The position numbers and the translations under genes are program-made. Below are positions 33,685 through 42,935 of a stretch of DNA of 64,000 nt, in pieces. Positions within the stretch are counted from its first letter, which is position 1. Each line of letters begins with the position of its first letter. Source of the stretch: Allobrachymonas denitrificans DSM 15123 (GTDB lineage Bacteria > Pseudomonadota > Gammaproteobacteria > Burkholderiales > Burkholderiaceae_C); assembly GCF_900110225.1 (NCBI RefSeq), contig NZ_FOCW01000006.1:1-64000 (forward strand). Direction: 5' to 3'. The notes beneath the pieces are model-generated. The model saw nothing but the letters and a program-made list of their open reading frames with translations. It made no database searches and had not been told where the DNA came from.

Positions 33685-35102
33685 GCACTGTTGTAGACAC
33701 CGCTTCGGAACAGGCGCTGCAGGTGGCCGGTCCGCTGCAATTGCCGCCGCGTACCCACGCCGAACTGCATGACGAACTGCATGCGCGGCCGCCGCTGCGC
33801 ACCACCGCCTGCTGCGTGGTTAGCTACTGGGCCCAGGCCGGGTTGTCGGCCGAGGTGGCCGAGGCCGCGCTGCGTGTGGCCTGTGCCGATGCCGGCCAGC
33901 CTGCACCGCAGGCCGGCGCGCGCCACCACCTGATCGAGACCGGCGGCTGGGCGCTCAAGTACGAGCGCCATGGCGAGTTCGTCAGCTGGCAGTTGCGGCT
34001 GGATTTGCCGGCCGATCCGCGTCAGGAGCCGGAGCTGTTGCTCGGTGCCATGCTGCGCGCCGATGCGCGCCATGCCCTGTCGCCCGCCTTCTTCACCTTG
34101 CTGGGCGAGCATCCGATGCTGGCGGCCACGCATGTGGTGGTGTGGCCGGTGGAAGAAGACGGCATGCTGCGCCAGGCACGCCGTGTCATGGCGCAACTGC
34201 TGGCTGCCACGCGCTCGGATGATGACACCTCGCATAACCTGCTCGGCTCCTGGATTGCCGATGAGCGTGCGGCGGTGTTCACCCATCTGCTGCTGGACGA
34301 TGCCGGCTTCACCCGCTTCCTGCTGCTGGACGTGCAGCTGTCCGAGCAGCAGCGCGCACGCGAGGTGCAGCGCATCGTCGAGATCGAAGGCTACCGCGCC
34401 TTGGCCATGCTGGGTTTTCCGCTGGCGCATCAGGAGTCCGCACAACTCGGTGTGCTGGAACGCCGCCTGCTGCAGGCGGTGGACCAGTTCGCCGGGCAGG
34501 GCCATCAGGCAGGGGAGTCCGAACAGCAACTGCAGGACCGGCGGCTGTTTGCCGAGCTGGTGGCGATCGCCTCCGAGGTGGAGCACGGCGTGGCGCGCTC
34601 GCGCTACCGTTTCTCGGCCACGCGCGCCTACCATCGCATCGTGGCGCGCCGCCTGCAGGACTTGCGTGAATCCCGCATCCAGGGCCTGCAGACGTTGGGC
34701 GGCTTTCTGTCCCGCCGCTTCACGCCGGCGATGGAATTCTGCGAAAGCACCGATGCGCGCCTGAGCGATGTGGCGCAGCGCGTGCAGCGCGTGGTCGAGC
34801 TGATCAAGGTGCGGGTGGAAACGCGCCGCGAGGATGACAACCAGGAGGTGCTGCAGGCCCTGGGGCGCCGCCAGCATCTGCAGCTGCGCCTGCAGCAGAC
34901 GGTGGAAGGCCTGTCGGTGGTGGCGATCAGCTATTACGCGGTGAGCCTGCTGAGCTATGTGTTCAAGCTGCTCAAGACCGTGCCGGCCATCGAGGCGCTG
35001 CACATCCCGGTGGAAGCTGCCGTGGGCGCCAGCGTGATTCCCGTGGTGCTGATGGTGGCCTGGTTCGTGCGTCGCATCCGCCAGCACCATTCCGTGGACT
35101 GA
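33681..35102 (+). CDS. DUF3422-family membrane-anchored protein
   Basis: A 473-residue protein of unknown function. Family blocks are RTHAELHDELHARPPLRTTA at the start, HHLIETGGWALKYERHGEFV, and VEHGVARSRYRFSATRAYH near residue 305. Two hydrophobic segments lie near the C-terminus (VVAISYYAVSLLSYVFKLL and VEAAVGASVIPVVLMVAWFV), followed by a basic tail, so most of the protein should face the cytoplasm. ATG 33681 overlaps the FAH-family stop (ATGA). The conserved pairing suggests a joint role, not identified. Confidence 0.88.
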   Translation: MSTVVDTASEQALQVAGPLQLPPRTHAELHDELHARPPLRTTACCVVSYWAQAGLSAEVAEAALRVACADAGQPAPQAGARHHLIETGGWALKYERHGEFVSWQLRLDLPADPRQEPELLLGAMLRADARHALSPAFFTLLGEHPMLAATHVVVWPVEEDGMLRQARRVMAQLLAATRSDDDTSHNLLGSWIADERAAVFTHLLLDDAGFTRFLLLDVQLSEQQRAREVQRIVEIEGYRALAMLGFPLAHQESAQLGVLERRLLQAVDQFAGQGHQAGESEQQLQDRRLFAELVAIASEVEHGVARSRYRFSATRAYHRIVARRLQDLRESRIQGLQTLGGFLSRRFTPAMEFCESTDARLSDVAQRVQRVVELIKVRVETRREDDNQEVLQALGRRQHLQLRLQQTVEGLSVVAISYYAVSLLSYVFKLLKTVPAIEALHIPVEAAVGASVIPVVLMVAWFVRRIRQHHSVD

Positions 35103-35201
35103 CAGCGTGGCGGCGGCTTGTCCGGCTGGCGTGCCGCCGCGGCATGCAGTATGCTTTCGTCCATCATTGTTGCCGCACGGCGGCCAGGCAGGAGACCGCA
35201 G

Positions 35202-36110
35202 ATGAACATCAACGCAGTAGGCTTCGACTTCAGCAAGTTCGTGCCCGGATTCGACTTTCTCAAGCAGATCACGCAACCGCGCAGCATGATGCCCTCGCCG
35301 GCGCAGTGGGTAGCCCCCACGGTGGATCCGGAAGAGGTCGAGCGCCGCATCCAGGAACTGCGCACCGTGCAGTTCTGGCTCGAGCAGAACACCACGGCGC
35401 TCAAGGCCACGATCCAGGCGCTGGAAGTGCAGAAGATGACGCTGACCACGCTCAAGGACATGAACGTGAGCATGAACGACATGGCCCAGGTGTTCCAGCA
35501 GGGCATGGCCGATACCGTGTCCAGCGTGACGCAGGCCGTGAAGGCCGCCGTGCCCGAAGCCCCGGCAGAGGCCGCACCGGCATCCACCGTGACCTGGCAT
35601 GAAGTGCCGGTGCAGCCCGCCGCCGCTGCCGAGGCGGAGCCCCCTGCGCAAGAGGAAGAGTCTCCGCTGAACGCTGCCTTCGCCCAGGCAGGCCAGTGGT
35701 GGGGCAGCATGATGCAGACTTTCCAGAGCATTGCCCAGCAGGCGCAGGAAGACGTGTTGCAGCGACAGGCCGAGTTTCTGAAGGCGCAGGAGGAAGTGGC
35801 GCAGCAGGTGGCGGCTGCCATGCCGGAAATGGCGGCGGCAGCGGCAAGCCCTGTGCAGGCGGATGCCCCGGCTGCAGCTGCCAGGCCCGCTGCAGGCAAG
35901 GCGCCGGCGCGCAAGCCCGCAGCCGGCACTGCAGCAGCCAAGGCGAAGACAAGCCCGACTGCGGCGAAAACAGGTGCCAGCAAGCCGGCCGCCCGGCCGG
36001 CTGCAAAACCTGCGGCACGCGCGGCTGCTGCCAAGCCGGCAGAAAGCGCCAAGCCCGCTGCCCCGCGCAAGCCGGCGGCGAGCAGAACGGCCGCCAAGCC
36101 GCGCTCCTGA
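35202..36110 (+). CDS. phaM: PHA granule regulatory protein PhaM
   Basis: Binds PHA synthase and DNA, stimulates polymer synthesis and helps distribute granules between daughter cells. It has 302 residues. The N-terminal segment FVPGFDFLKQITQP and the block VAPTVDPEEVERRIQELRTV then QFWLEQNTTALKATIQALEV closely match PhaM. The last 75 residues are a Lys/Ala/Pro-rich tail (AKPAARAAAAKPAESAKPA) of histone H1-like type, likely the DNA-binding part. ATG 35202 follows GGAGACCGCAG. It lies 99 bp after the DUF3422 gene, possibly in the same transcript. Confidence 0.88.
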   Translation: MNINAVGFDFSKFVPGFDFLKQITQPRSMMPSPAQWVAPTVDPEEVERRIQELRTVQFWLEQNTTALKATIQALEVQKMTLTTLKDMNVSMNDMAQVFQQGMADTVSSVTQAVKAAVPEAPAEAAPASTVTWHEVPVQPAAAAEAEPPAQEEESPLNAAFAQAGQWWGSMMQTFQSIAQQAQEDVLQRQAEFLKAQEEVAQQVAAAMPEMAAAAASPVQADAPAAAARPAAGKAPARKPAAGTAAAKAKTSPTAAKTGASKPAARPAAKPAARAAAAKPAESAKPAAPRKPAASRTAAKPRS

Positions 36111-36196
36111 CCGGACTGCGCGGATCAAGCCAGCACGGGCAGTGAAGCAGGCTGCCCATGCTGCAGCCGGCGCATCCGCCGGTGGGCGCTTCGCAC

Positions 36197-36994
36197 TCAG
36201 TCCAGCGGTTGCCCGTCCACGAACACGCGCAACTCCCCGCAGCAGAACGCCGTCCACTGCTCGTTGGTGGTGAGCGGCTGCGTGGCGATCACCGCGACGC
36301 GGTCATTGGGCGTGGTGTGCTCGGCAAAGTCGATGGCCAGATCCTCGTCCTGCAGCTGGGCCGTGGTGAACGGGTGCTGGCGCACGATGTAGTGCAGATG
36401 CGTGCTGGCATGGGCCCATAGCGCGGCCCCGTTGGACAGCAGCATGTTGAAGGTGCCGTGCTTCGCCAGCGTGGGCATCAGTTCGCGCAGCGTGCGCGTC
36501 AGCTCCTCCACCGGCGGCATGCAGGCGTGCGCCTTGGCGATCTCCTGCATGATCCAGCAGAAGGCCCGTTCGCTGTCGGTATCCCCTACCGGATGGAAGT
36601 GGCTGTGCAGATGGGGCTGGAAGTTTTCCAGGTTGCCGTTGTGCGCAAACACCCAGTAGCGGCCCCACAGTTCGCGCACGAAGGGATGGCAGTTTTCCAG
36701 CGCAATCGGTCCTTGCGTGGCCTTGCGGATGTGCGCGATCACGTGCCTGCTCTGGATCGGGTACTGGCGGATCAGCTGGGCCACCGGTGAGGTGCTGGCG
36801 GCCTGGTTGTCCACGTAGAGGCGCAATCCCTTGTCCGGTTGCGCATGGGGCGTTCCATCCGGATGGCCCTCGAAGAAGGCAATGCCCCAGCCATCGCTGT
36901 GGTGGTCGGTCACGCCCGCGCGCTGGGCAAAGCCGCTGAAGCTGAAGGTGATGTCGGTCGGGGTGTTGCAGTTCATGCCGAGCAGCTGGCACAT
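36197..36994 (-). CDS. Class II glutamine amidotransferase (YafJ-like)
   Basis: A 265-residue Ntn-hydrolase protein. The initiator Met is followed by the catalytic Cys2 (MCQLLGMNCNTPTDI), and the glutaminase blocks are HSDGWGIAFFEG, HIRKATQGPIALENCHPF and WVFAHNGNL. The natural amide acceptor is unknown for this stand-alone group. ATG 36994 is required so that Cys2 becomes the N-terminal nucleophile. It lies 17 bp after the CWC gene on the same strand, so the two are probably co-transcribed. Confidence 0.9.
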   Translation of the reverse strand: MCQLLGMNCNTPTDITFSFSGFAQRAGVTDHHSDGWGIAFFEGHPDGTPHAQPDKGLRLYVDNQAASTSPVAQLIRQYPIQSRHVIAHIRKATQGPIALENCHPFVRELWGRYWVFAHNGNLENFQPHLHSHFHPVGDTDSERAFCWIMQEIAKAHACMPPVEELTRTLRELMPTLAKHGTFNMLLSNGAALWAHASTHLHYIVRQHPFTTAQLQDEDLAIDFAEHTTPNDRVAVIATQPLTTNEQWTAFCCGELRVFVDGQPLD

Positions 36995-37011
36995 GGCGGT
37001 CTTTCTGGTCG

Positions 37012-37239
37012 TCAGGCGGTGGCGGATTCGGAGCGGAGGGCCCGTAGGCAGGCGCGGCAGTAGCAGGCGGCGTCGGCGGGGATCGGCTCGCGGGCGGCGG
37101 CAGGGGCGGGCAGCGGCTCGTGCATGCACCAGCAGGTGCCGGACGGTGCGCCTGCTTCGACGGCGCAGCTGTTGGGCTGGCCGCAGCGCGGGCAGGTCTG
37201 CGCGCGCGGGAGCGTTGCGGGGGCTTTCAGGTCGGACAT
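37012..37239 (-). CDS. Cysteine-rich CWC-family small protein
   Basis: A 75-residue protein with two cysteine clusters: CPRCGQPNSCAVEAG and GTCWCMH near residues 14-38, and CYCRACL near residue 63. This pattern fits the cysteine-rich CWC family, which probably binds a metal; the function is unknown. ATG 37239 follows TGGAG. It lies just upstream of the glutamine amidotransferase gene and is divergent from the methyltransferase gene at 37364. Confidence 0.82.
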   Translation of the reverse strand: MSDLKAPATLPRAQTCPRCGQPNSCAVEAGAPSGTCWCMHEPLPAPAAAREPIPADAACYCRACLRALRSESATA

Positions 37240-37363
37240 GGCTCCATTGTCGGACAAACCGGGGGCGGGCGGCGAGCGCATGCGGGCCGCAGGACGGCGT
37301 TTTTTCGCGCCCAAGTCCGCGATTTGCCAGTGGAAAGCGTCAGACTCTTGTAAAGTACGGTCC

Positions 37364-38728
37364 ATGAATGCCTTGCACCTGTTCCTGCCCTGCGCCGCTG
37401 GCGTCGAGGGCTATCTGGCCGACGAGATCGCGGCCATCACGGCACTGCCGCCTGCACAGATCCAGGCCCTGCGTGCCGGAGTGCTGGTGCAGGGCAGCTG
37501 GCGTCATGCGCTGCAACTCAACCTGCACAGCCGGCTGGCCCAGCGCGTGCTGGTACAGCTCTCGCGCACGCCCTACCAGAACGAGGCCGACCTGTACGAG
37601 GCGGCTTCCCATATTGCCTGGGAGCTGTGGTTCACGCCGCAGCAGACCTTCCGCATCGACATCACGGCGCAGCGCAGCCCGCTCAAGAGCCTGAACTTTG
37701 CCGCGCTCAAGATCAAGGATGCCGTGGCCGACCGCTTCCGCGCCCGTGCCGGCAGCCGTCCCAGCGTGGACACCCAGTGGCCCGATGTGCGCATCTTCGC
37801 GCACCTCACCAATGACCGCATGGCGCTGTATATCGACACCTCGGGCGAGCCGCTGTTCAAGCGCGGCTGGCGCGAGGACAAGGGCGATGCGCCGCTGAAG
37901 GAAACACTGGCAGCCGCCATGATCGCGGCCAGCGGCTGGGATCCGGCCTCCGGCCAGCCGCTGTACGACCCCTGCTGCGGCAGCGGCACCATTGCCGTCG
38001 AGGCGGCGCAGATGGCCTGCCGCATGGCCCCGGGCGTGCAGCGCCGTTTCGGTTTCGAGCGCCTGTTGCCGTTCCAGGCCCATGTCTGGCAGCAGCTGCG
38101 CGCAGAGGCGCGTGAAGGCGAATTGCGCGATGCGCCGGTGCTGGTCTACGGCAGCGATGTGGCGCACCGCATGGTCGACTTTGCCCAGCGCAATGCCCAG
38201 CGTGCCGGTGTGGCCCACGCCGTGCAGTTGCGCGGGGGGGACGCCCTGCAGCGCATGCCGCCCACTGAAACCCCTGGCATCCTGCTGATCAACCCGCCCT
38301 ATGGCGAGCGCATCGCCGCTGCCGGCGTGGCCGGCCAGCGTGCCGAGGAGCGTGCCCGCAGCGCCGCACCCCGCGTGCATCGCGTTGGCGGCACGCTCGG
38401 AACTGGCACCCTGCGCGAAGCGGCTGCCAGCCGTGGCGGGCGCGAGAGCGCCATCATGGCGGCGGGCAGCGAGGACGATGACTTCTTCGCCCGCCTGGCC
38501 AGCCACTGGAAGAAGAACTACACCGGCTGGACCGCCTGGATGCTCACGCCCGACCGCGACCTGCCGCGTCGCATGCGCCTGAAGGAAACGCGCAAGATCC
38601 CGATGTGGAACGGCCCGATCGAGTGCCGCCTGTTCCGTTTCGACCTGGTGGCCGGCTCCATGCAGGCGCGCCCGCAGCGCCAGGCCGGCGAGGCCGCAGG
38701 TGCCGGCGACGGAGGACCGCGCGCGTGA
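37364..38728 (+). CDS. 23S rRNA m2G methyltransferase (RlmL-type, THUMP domain)
   Basis: A SAM-dependent guanine-N2 methyltransferase of 454 residues, of the RlmL/YcbY N-terminal type without the RlmK half. It has an N-terminal THUMP region, then SLNFAALKIKDAVADRFR, the substrate block LFKRGWREDKGDAPLKE, motif I YDPCCGSGTIAVEAA and motif IV LLINPPYGER near residue 306. Between motif IV and WKKNYTGWTAWMLTPD there is a Gly/Ala/Arg-rich insert of about 55 residues that is not part of the core. ATG 37364 begins the conserved start. Its stop overlaps the lipoprotein start (TGATG). Confidence 0.88.
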   Translation: MNALHLFLPCAAGVEGYLADEIAAITALPPAQIQALRAGVLVQGSWRHALQLNLHSRLAQRVLVQLSRTPYQNEADLYEAASHIAWELWFTPQQTFRIDITAQRSPLKSLNFAALKIKDAVADRFRARAGSRPSVDTQWPDVRIFAHLTNDRMALYIDTSGEPLFKRGWREDKGDAPLKETLAAAMIAASGWDPASGQPLYDPCCGSGTIAVEAAQMACRMAPGVQRRFGFERLLPFQAHVWQQLRAEAREGELRDAPVLVYGSDVAHRMVDFAQRNAQRAGVAHAVQLRGGDALQRMPPTETPGILLINPPYGERIAAAGVAGQRAEERARSAAPRVHRVGGTLGTGTLREAAASRGGRESAIMAAGSEDDDFFARLASHWKKNYTGWTAWMLTPDRDLPRRMRLKETRKIPMWNGPIECRLFRFDLVAGSMQARPQRQAGEAAGAGDGGPRA

Positions 38729-39828
38729 TGGTGAAGCCAGAGGCTCCCGCCCGGTTGCCGCGGCTGCTGCAAGGCATCGCGGGGCTGGCGCTGGCCCTCA
38801 TGCTGGCAGCGTGCCAGCCGGCAGACAACGGTGATGCACGGATGCCCCCCAACAAGGGCGTGGCCAGCTCCCTGCACCTGAATGCCCTGATGGATGCCGC
38901 CTTCGGCAGCCGGCAACAGGTGGTGGACACCCAGCAGGTGCGCTGGCGTGCCAACCTGATGTTGCCGCCGCAGCAGGCAGCGCGGTTGCCCAGCAGCATG
39001 CTGCCGGCCAGCGAACCGTTGGCGCCACTGGCATCCATGCCCGAGGCGGGCGGCGCCGCACCTGCGCTGTTGCAGCGCACGGCGGTGGTGGCGTTGCCGC
39101 GCGAGGTGGTGCGCCTGAACGAGACGCAGGCGGTGCTGGTGTTCGAATCCGTGCCGGCCGACCAGGAAGGACGCCCGCAACGCGAGCCGACCAGCAAGGC
39201 TGCGCTGGGAACCGTGTTCTACACCCGTGTGGCGGAGAGCGCCGGCAACAGCAAGCCGCGCACCCCCGGCGAGGAGCAATGGCAGGTGACCAGCTTCCAG
39301 CCCTACGTCGATGCCATCGGCTATGACGGCAGCGCCGGCGACAGCCAGGTCTACAAGCTGGCGCCTGAGCGCTATCTGCTCACGTTCGAGTCCGAAAGCT
39401 GCTGGAAAGGCACCTGCGGCAGCTGGCTGAACGGCTATCTGCTGCAACCTGATGGCCTGGCGCTGGCGCTGCAATCGCGCCTGGCGGGCAACAACCGGAC
39501 TGCCTATCCGGATTGCGATGCGCGGCTGGCGCCACAGCGTTCCGGTCCGCGACAGCCCCGGCGCCGTGTGGTGATCCCGGCGCAGGCCGGCGTGGCTTCG
39601 GCCGCAGCCAGTGCGGCCGTGCAGGGGCACAGCTGTTTCGATGTGCGCGGCGAGGTGCATCCGATTTCGCGCGAGGCCGCGAGCGCAGATGTCTCCATCC
39701 GCTTCAAGGGCCTGGTGTCCAACGCGCGCGGCGATCGCCAGCCGGTGCAGGAAACCCAGCTGTTCCGCCTGAACGACGGCCTGTACGAGCAGGTGGACGG
39801 CGGACCGAATCCGGTGCCGGAGTTCTGA
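38728..39828 (+). CDS. Hypothetical lipoprotein
   Basis: A 366-residue protein of unknown function with a lipoprotein signal: a hydrophobic stretch LLQGIAGLALALMLAAC with lipobox LAAC at residues 27-30. The mature part is Ala/Gln-rich and soluble, with features such as QVYKLAPERYLLTFESESCW, two more cysteine pairs (CWKGTCG and others) and FRLNDGLYEQVDGG at the end. It should sit in the periplasm or outer membrane. ATG 38728 overlaps the methyltransferase stop, and its own stop overlaps the PIN gene start, so all three appear coupled. Confidence 0.75.
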   Translation: MVKPEAPARLPRLLQGIAGLALALMLAACQPADNGDARMPPNKGVASSLHLNALMDAAFGSRQQVVDTQQVRWRANLMLPPQQAARLPSSMLPASEPLAPLASMPEAGGAAPALLQRTAVVALPREVVRLNETQAVLVFESVPADQEGRPQREPTSKAALGTVFYTRVAESAGNSKPRTPGEEQWQVTSFQPYVDAIGYDGSAGDSQVYKLAPERYLLTFESESCWKGTCGSWLNGYLLQPDGLALALQSRLAGNNRTAYPDCDARLAPQRSGPRQPRRRVVIPAQAGVASAAASAAVQGHSCFDVRGEVHPISREAASADVSIRFKGLVSNARGDRQPVQETQLFRLNDGLYEQVDGGPNPVPEF

Positions 39829-40283
39829 TGCAGCAAGCGCAAGGCGCACAGCCCATCGTCATCGACACCAACATCGTGCTCGACCTGCTGCTGTTCGAGG
39901 ACCCCACCATCGTGCCGCTGCGCGAGGCGCTGCAGCAGGGGCGCCTGCAATGGCTGGCCACGCCGCGCATGCGCGAGGAGCTGGCGCGCGTGCTGCACTA
40001 TCCGCAGATTGCCAAGCGTGCCGTCTACCATGGCCGCGAGAACGAGGCCGTGTTGGCTGCCATGGATGCGCAGGTGCATTGGGTGGAGCCGGCGCCCCGT
40101 TGCGGCGTGATCTGCAAGGACGCGGATGACCAGTGCTACATCGATCTGGCCCTTGAGCGGCAGGCACTGCTGCTGAGCAAGGACGGCCACGTGCTGCGCC
40201 TGCGCAAGCGTCTGGCGAAGCAGGGCGTGACGGTGGCCAGGGCTTTGCCGGAGGAATGGTGCGCGGCAGCGCTGTCGGCGTGA
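39828..40283 (+). CDS. PIN-domain protein, putative toxin-type ribonuclease
   Basis: A 151-residue PIN-domain protein of the COG1569 group, whose members are called putative toxins. The metal-binding acids are visible: PIVIDTNIVLDLLLF at residues 9-23, LARVLHYPQIAKR, and KDADDQCYIDLALERQALLL near residue 105. ATG 39828 overlaps the lipoprotein stop (TGATG). No antitoxin-like ORF is adjacent, and the nearest downstream gene is a DUF1328 protein. It may be a housekeeping RNase rather than a toxin. Confidence 0.85.
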   Translation: MQQAQGAQPIVIDTNIVLDLLLFEDPTIVPLREALQQGRLQWLATPRMREELARVLHYPQIAKRAVYHGRENEAVLAAMDAQVHWVEPAPRCGVICKDADDQCYIDLALERQALLLSKDGHVLRLRKRLAKQGVTVARALPEEWCAAALSA

Positions 40284-40397
40284 TCCTACCGGCGGCAGCG
40301 CCATGGGCTGATGGGCGCGGGGAGGCCGTTCTTCTACAGTGGAATCGTGCTCGGGGCCTTCACGGCGCGGAGCGAACCACTCAACAAGGAGGTCATC

Positions 40398-40568
40398 ATG
40401 CTCAAGTGGGCCATCATCTTCGCCATCATCGCGTTCGTCGCAGGCATTTTCGGCTTTACCGGCGTTTCTGCGGGCGCGGCCGGCATTGCCAAGATCCTGT
40501 TCATCGTGTTCGTGGTGCTGTTCCTGATCATGCTGGTGCTGGGCGTGATAGGCGCGAAAAAGCTCTAG
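40398..40568 (+). CDS. DUF1328 small membrane protein (YtjA-like)
   Basis: A 56-residue inner-membrane protein with two hydrophobic segments: [19 protein letters not shown] and [19 protein letters not shown]. Between them is the conserved small-residue turn GVSAGAAG. Its function is unknown; relatives are often induced in stress or stationary phase. The start at 40398 follows AAGGAGGTCATC, a very strong ribosome site. It ends before a hairpin shared with panD. Confidence 0.9.
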   Translation: MLKWAIIFAIIAFVAGIFGFTGVSAGAAGIAKILFIVFVVLFLIMLVLGVIGAKKL

Positions 40569-40606
40569 CCGTATAAATGAACAGGGCATTGCGTGATCAC
40601 AAGCAA

Positions 40607-40637
40607 CAAGGGCTGCATCATCGCGATGCAGCCCTTG
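40607..40637. terminator. Stem-loop between the DUF1328 gene and panD
   Basis: CAAGGGCTGCATC and GATGCAGCCCTTG pair over 13 bp with a 5-base loop, between two convergent genes. There is no long T run on either strand. The stability of the stem and its position suggest bidirectional termination. Confidence 0.55.
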
Positions 40638-40665
40638 CTGTCTGGGGAGCGGCAGGCCGCCCGGC

Positions 40666-41049
40666 TTACATCTCCTGCGTGGGGATATGCGAGCGCAGTT
40701 CGATCTGGCGGTTGTTCTCGTCCACGAACACCAGTTGCGGCTTGTGGCTGGCGATCTCGTCGGCGTCCAGTTGCACGAAGGCGGCAATGATCACCAGATC
40801 GCCCTTGGAGGCGCGACGTGCGGCCGAGCCGTTCACGGAAATCATGCCACTGCCACGCTCGCCCTTGATGGCGTAGGTGGTGAAGCGTTCGCCGTTGTTG
40901 ATGTTCCAGATGTAGATCTGCTCGAATTCGCGGATGCCGGAAGCGTCCAGCAGGTTCTCGTCGATGGCGCAAGAGCCTTCGTAGTGCAGTTCGCAGTGGG
41001 TAACGGTAGCGCGATGGATCTTGCCATTCAACAGGGTATGACGGGGCAT
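40666..41049 (-). CDS. panD: Aspartate 1-decarboxylase
   Basis: Makes beta-alanine from aspartate for pantothenate and coenzyme A. It has 127 residues. The self-processing site is intact: [13 protein letters not shown], with cleavage expected between Gly25 and Ser26 to give the pyruvoyl group. Other blocks are [33 protein letters not shown] and [13 protein letters not shown] 41049 follows AGAAGGACC. It lies 81 bp after the FAD dehydrogenase gene on the same strand. Confidence 0.97.
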   Translation of the reverse strand: MPRHTLLNGKIHRATVTHCELHYEGSCAIDENLLDASGIREFEQIYIWNINNGERFTTYAIKGERGSGMISVNGSAARRASKGDLVIIAAFVQLDADEIASHKPQLVFVDENNRQIELRSHIPTQEM

Positions 41050-41130
41050 GGGTGGTCCTTCTTCAGGAACAAAATACGAAAGAAGCGCGATTGTATAAAG
41101 CGACGCAGCGGAGGGGGGTAAAAATTTGGC

Positions 41131-42867
41131 TTACTGTTTCGTCATTGCGACAGCCAGCGCCTCGGCAACCTTGATGCCGTCCACGGCTGCGGACAGGATG
41201 CCGCCGGCGTAGCCTGCACCTTCGCCGGCCGGGTACAGGCCGGGCACGCTCGGGCTTTGCAGGCTCTCGCGGTCGCGGTCGATATGGATGGGCGAGGACG
41301 TGCGCGTCTCCACACCGGTCAGCATGGCATCGCTCCAGTCGTAGCCCCGGATCTTGCGGCCGAAGGCCGGCAGGGCCTCGCGCATGGCATAGATCGCGTA
41401 ATGGGGCAGGGCGCGCGAGAGGTCGGTCAGTGTCACGCCCGGCTTGTAGGAAGGCTCCACGGCGCCCAGCTCGGTGGACGGACGCTGTTCCAGGAAGTCG
41501 CCCACGGTCTGGCCCGGAGCGCGGTAGTCGCTGCCGCCCATGTGGAAGGCCTGGCTTTCCAGAATGCGCTGCAGCGCGATGCCGGCCAGCGGATGTGCCT
41601 TGTCGCGGCCCGAGCCCACACCGTCGCGCTCCAGCACGTTGGGCGGGAGCTGTTCGGCCTGCGCCAGTGCCTCGGCGGCTGGCAGGCTGGGATCCAGCTG
41701 CGGAAAATCGGCCGGCGTGATGCCCACCACCATGCCTGCGTTGGCATTGCGCTCGGCGCGCGAATACTGGCTCATGCCGTTGGTCACCACGCGGCCCGGC
41801 TCGCTGGTGGCAGCCACCACGGTGCCGCCTGGGCACATACAGAAGCTGTACACGGCGCGCCCATTGCTGGCATGGTGCACCAGCTTGTAATCGGCCGCGC
41901 CCAGCAGCGGGTGGCCGGCATGCACGCCCCAGCGCGCCTGGTCGATCAGGCTCTGCGGGTGCTCGATGCGAAAGCCGATCGAGAACGGCTTGGCCTCCAT
42001 CTGCACGCCACGCTCGTACAGCATGGTGAAGCTGTCGCGCGCGCTGTGGCCGAGGGCGAAGATGGCATGGCGGGCGGGCAGCACGTAATCCTGTCCGGCA
42101 GCCAGATCGTGCACATGCAGCGCCTGCAGCGCGCCAGCGGCGTCGCGCTCGATATCGGTCACGCGCTGCTGGAAACGGATCTCGCCGCCCAGCGTCTCGA
42201 TCTGTTCGCGGATGCTTTCCACTACCTTCACCAGGCGGAAGGTGCCGATATGCGGGCGTGCCACGTAGAGGATTTCTTCCGGCGCGCCGGCCTTGACGAA
42301 CTCTTCCATCACCTTGCGGCCGAGGTGGCGCGGGTCCTTGATCTGGCTGTAGAGCTTGCCGTCACTGAAAGTGCCGGCGCCGCCTTCGCCAAACTGCACG
42401 TTGCTTTCGGGCGTGAGCACCTGCTTGCGCCACAGGCCCCAGGTGTCCTTGGTGCGCTCGCGCACCTTCTTGCCACGCTCCAGCACGATGGGCTTGAATC
42501 CCATCTGCGCCAGCGCCAGCGCGGCCAGCATGCCGCAGGGGCCGAAGCCGATCACCACCGGGCGCTCCGAGAGGTTTGCCGGGGCGTGTGCGGGGGCGTA
42601 CCAGCGCATGTCCGGCGTGGGCTGGATGTGGGAGTTGCCGGCGTGCTGCTGCAGCAGTCCGGCCACGGAGCAGGCGGCGTCATCGGCCAGCGTCACATCG
42701 ACGATGAACACCTGCTGCAACTGCTTCTTGCGCGCATCGAAGCTGCGCTTGTGCACGTGCACCTCGGCCAGATCGGTGGGGGCGATGCCCAGGGTGTCGG
42801 TCACGGCCTGGCGCAGGTCGGCATCGCTGCTGTCCAGCGGCAGGCGGATTTCGGAGAGTCGGATCAT
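41131..42867 (-). CDS. NAD(P)/FAD-dependent dehydrogenase (YtfP/HI0933-related large flavoprotein)
   Basis: A 578-residue flavoprotein of uncharacterised substrate. An N-terminal domain of about 95 residues (MIRLSEIRLPLDSSDADLRQ) precedes the Rossmann FAD site PVVIGFGPCGMLAALALAQ then MGFKPIVLERG. NVQFGEGGAGTFSDGKL is characteristic of this group, followed by PFSIGFRIEHPQSLIDQAR, FCMCPGGTVVAATSEPGRVV and the C-terminal GLYPAGEGAGYAGGILSAA. ATG 42867 begins the conserved start; the frame upstream overlaps the RNase P RNA gene and is not native. Confidence 0.88.
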   Translation of the reverse strand: MIRLSEIRLPLDSSDADLRQAVTDTLGIAPTDLAEVHVHKRSFDARKKQLQQVFIVDVTLADDAACSVAGLLQQHAGNSHIQPTPDMRWYAPAHAPANLSERPVVIGFGPCGMLAALALAQMGFKPIVLERGKKVRERTKDTWGLWRKQVLTPESNVQFGEGGAGTFSDGKLYSQIKDPRHLGRKVMEEFVKAGAPEEILYVARPHIGTFRLVKVVESIREQIETLGGEIRFQQRVTDIERDAAGALQALHVHDLAAGQDYVLPARHAIFALGHSARDSFTMLYERGVQMEAKPFSIGFRIEHPQSLIDQARWGVHAGHPLLGAADYKLVHHASNGRAVYSFCMCPGGTVVAATSEPGRVVTNGMSQYSRAERNANAGMVVGITPADFPQLDPSLPAAEALAQAEQLPPNVLERDGVGSGRDKAHPLAGIALQRILESQAFHMGGSDYRAPGQTVGDFLEQRPSTELGAVEPSYKPGVTLTDLSRALPHYAIYAMREALPAFGRKIRGYDWSDAMLTGVETRTSSPIHIDRDRESLQSPSVPGLYPAGEGAGYAGGILSAAVDGIKVAEALAVAMTKQ

Positions 42868-42935
42868 GATGGGCTTGTGTCGATCAAGCAAAACTTCAAT
42901 TATCGGGCAGGCTGGCGCGGCTGTCATCACTCTGG

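Noticed and set aside
32976..36257. A 1093-codon open frame on the minus strand
   Set aside because: It is antisense to the FAH-family, DUF3422 and phaM genes and shows only biased composition without a domain or ribosome site.
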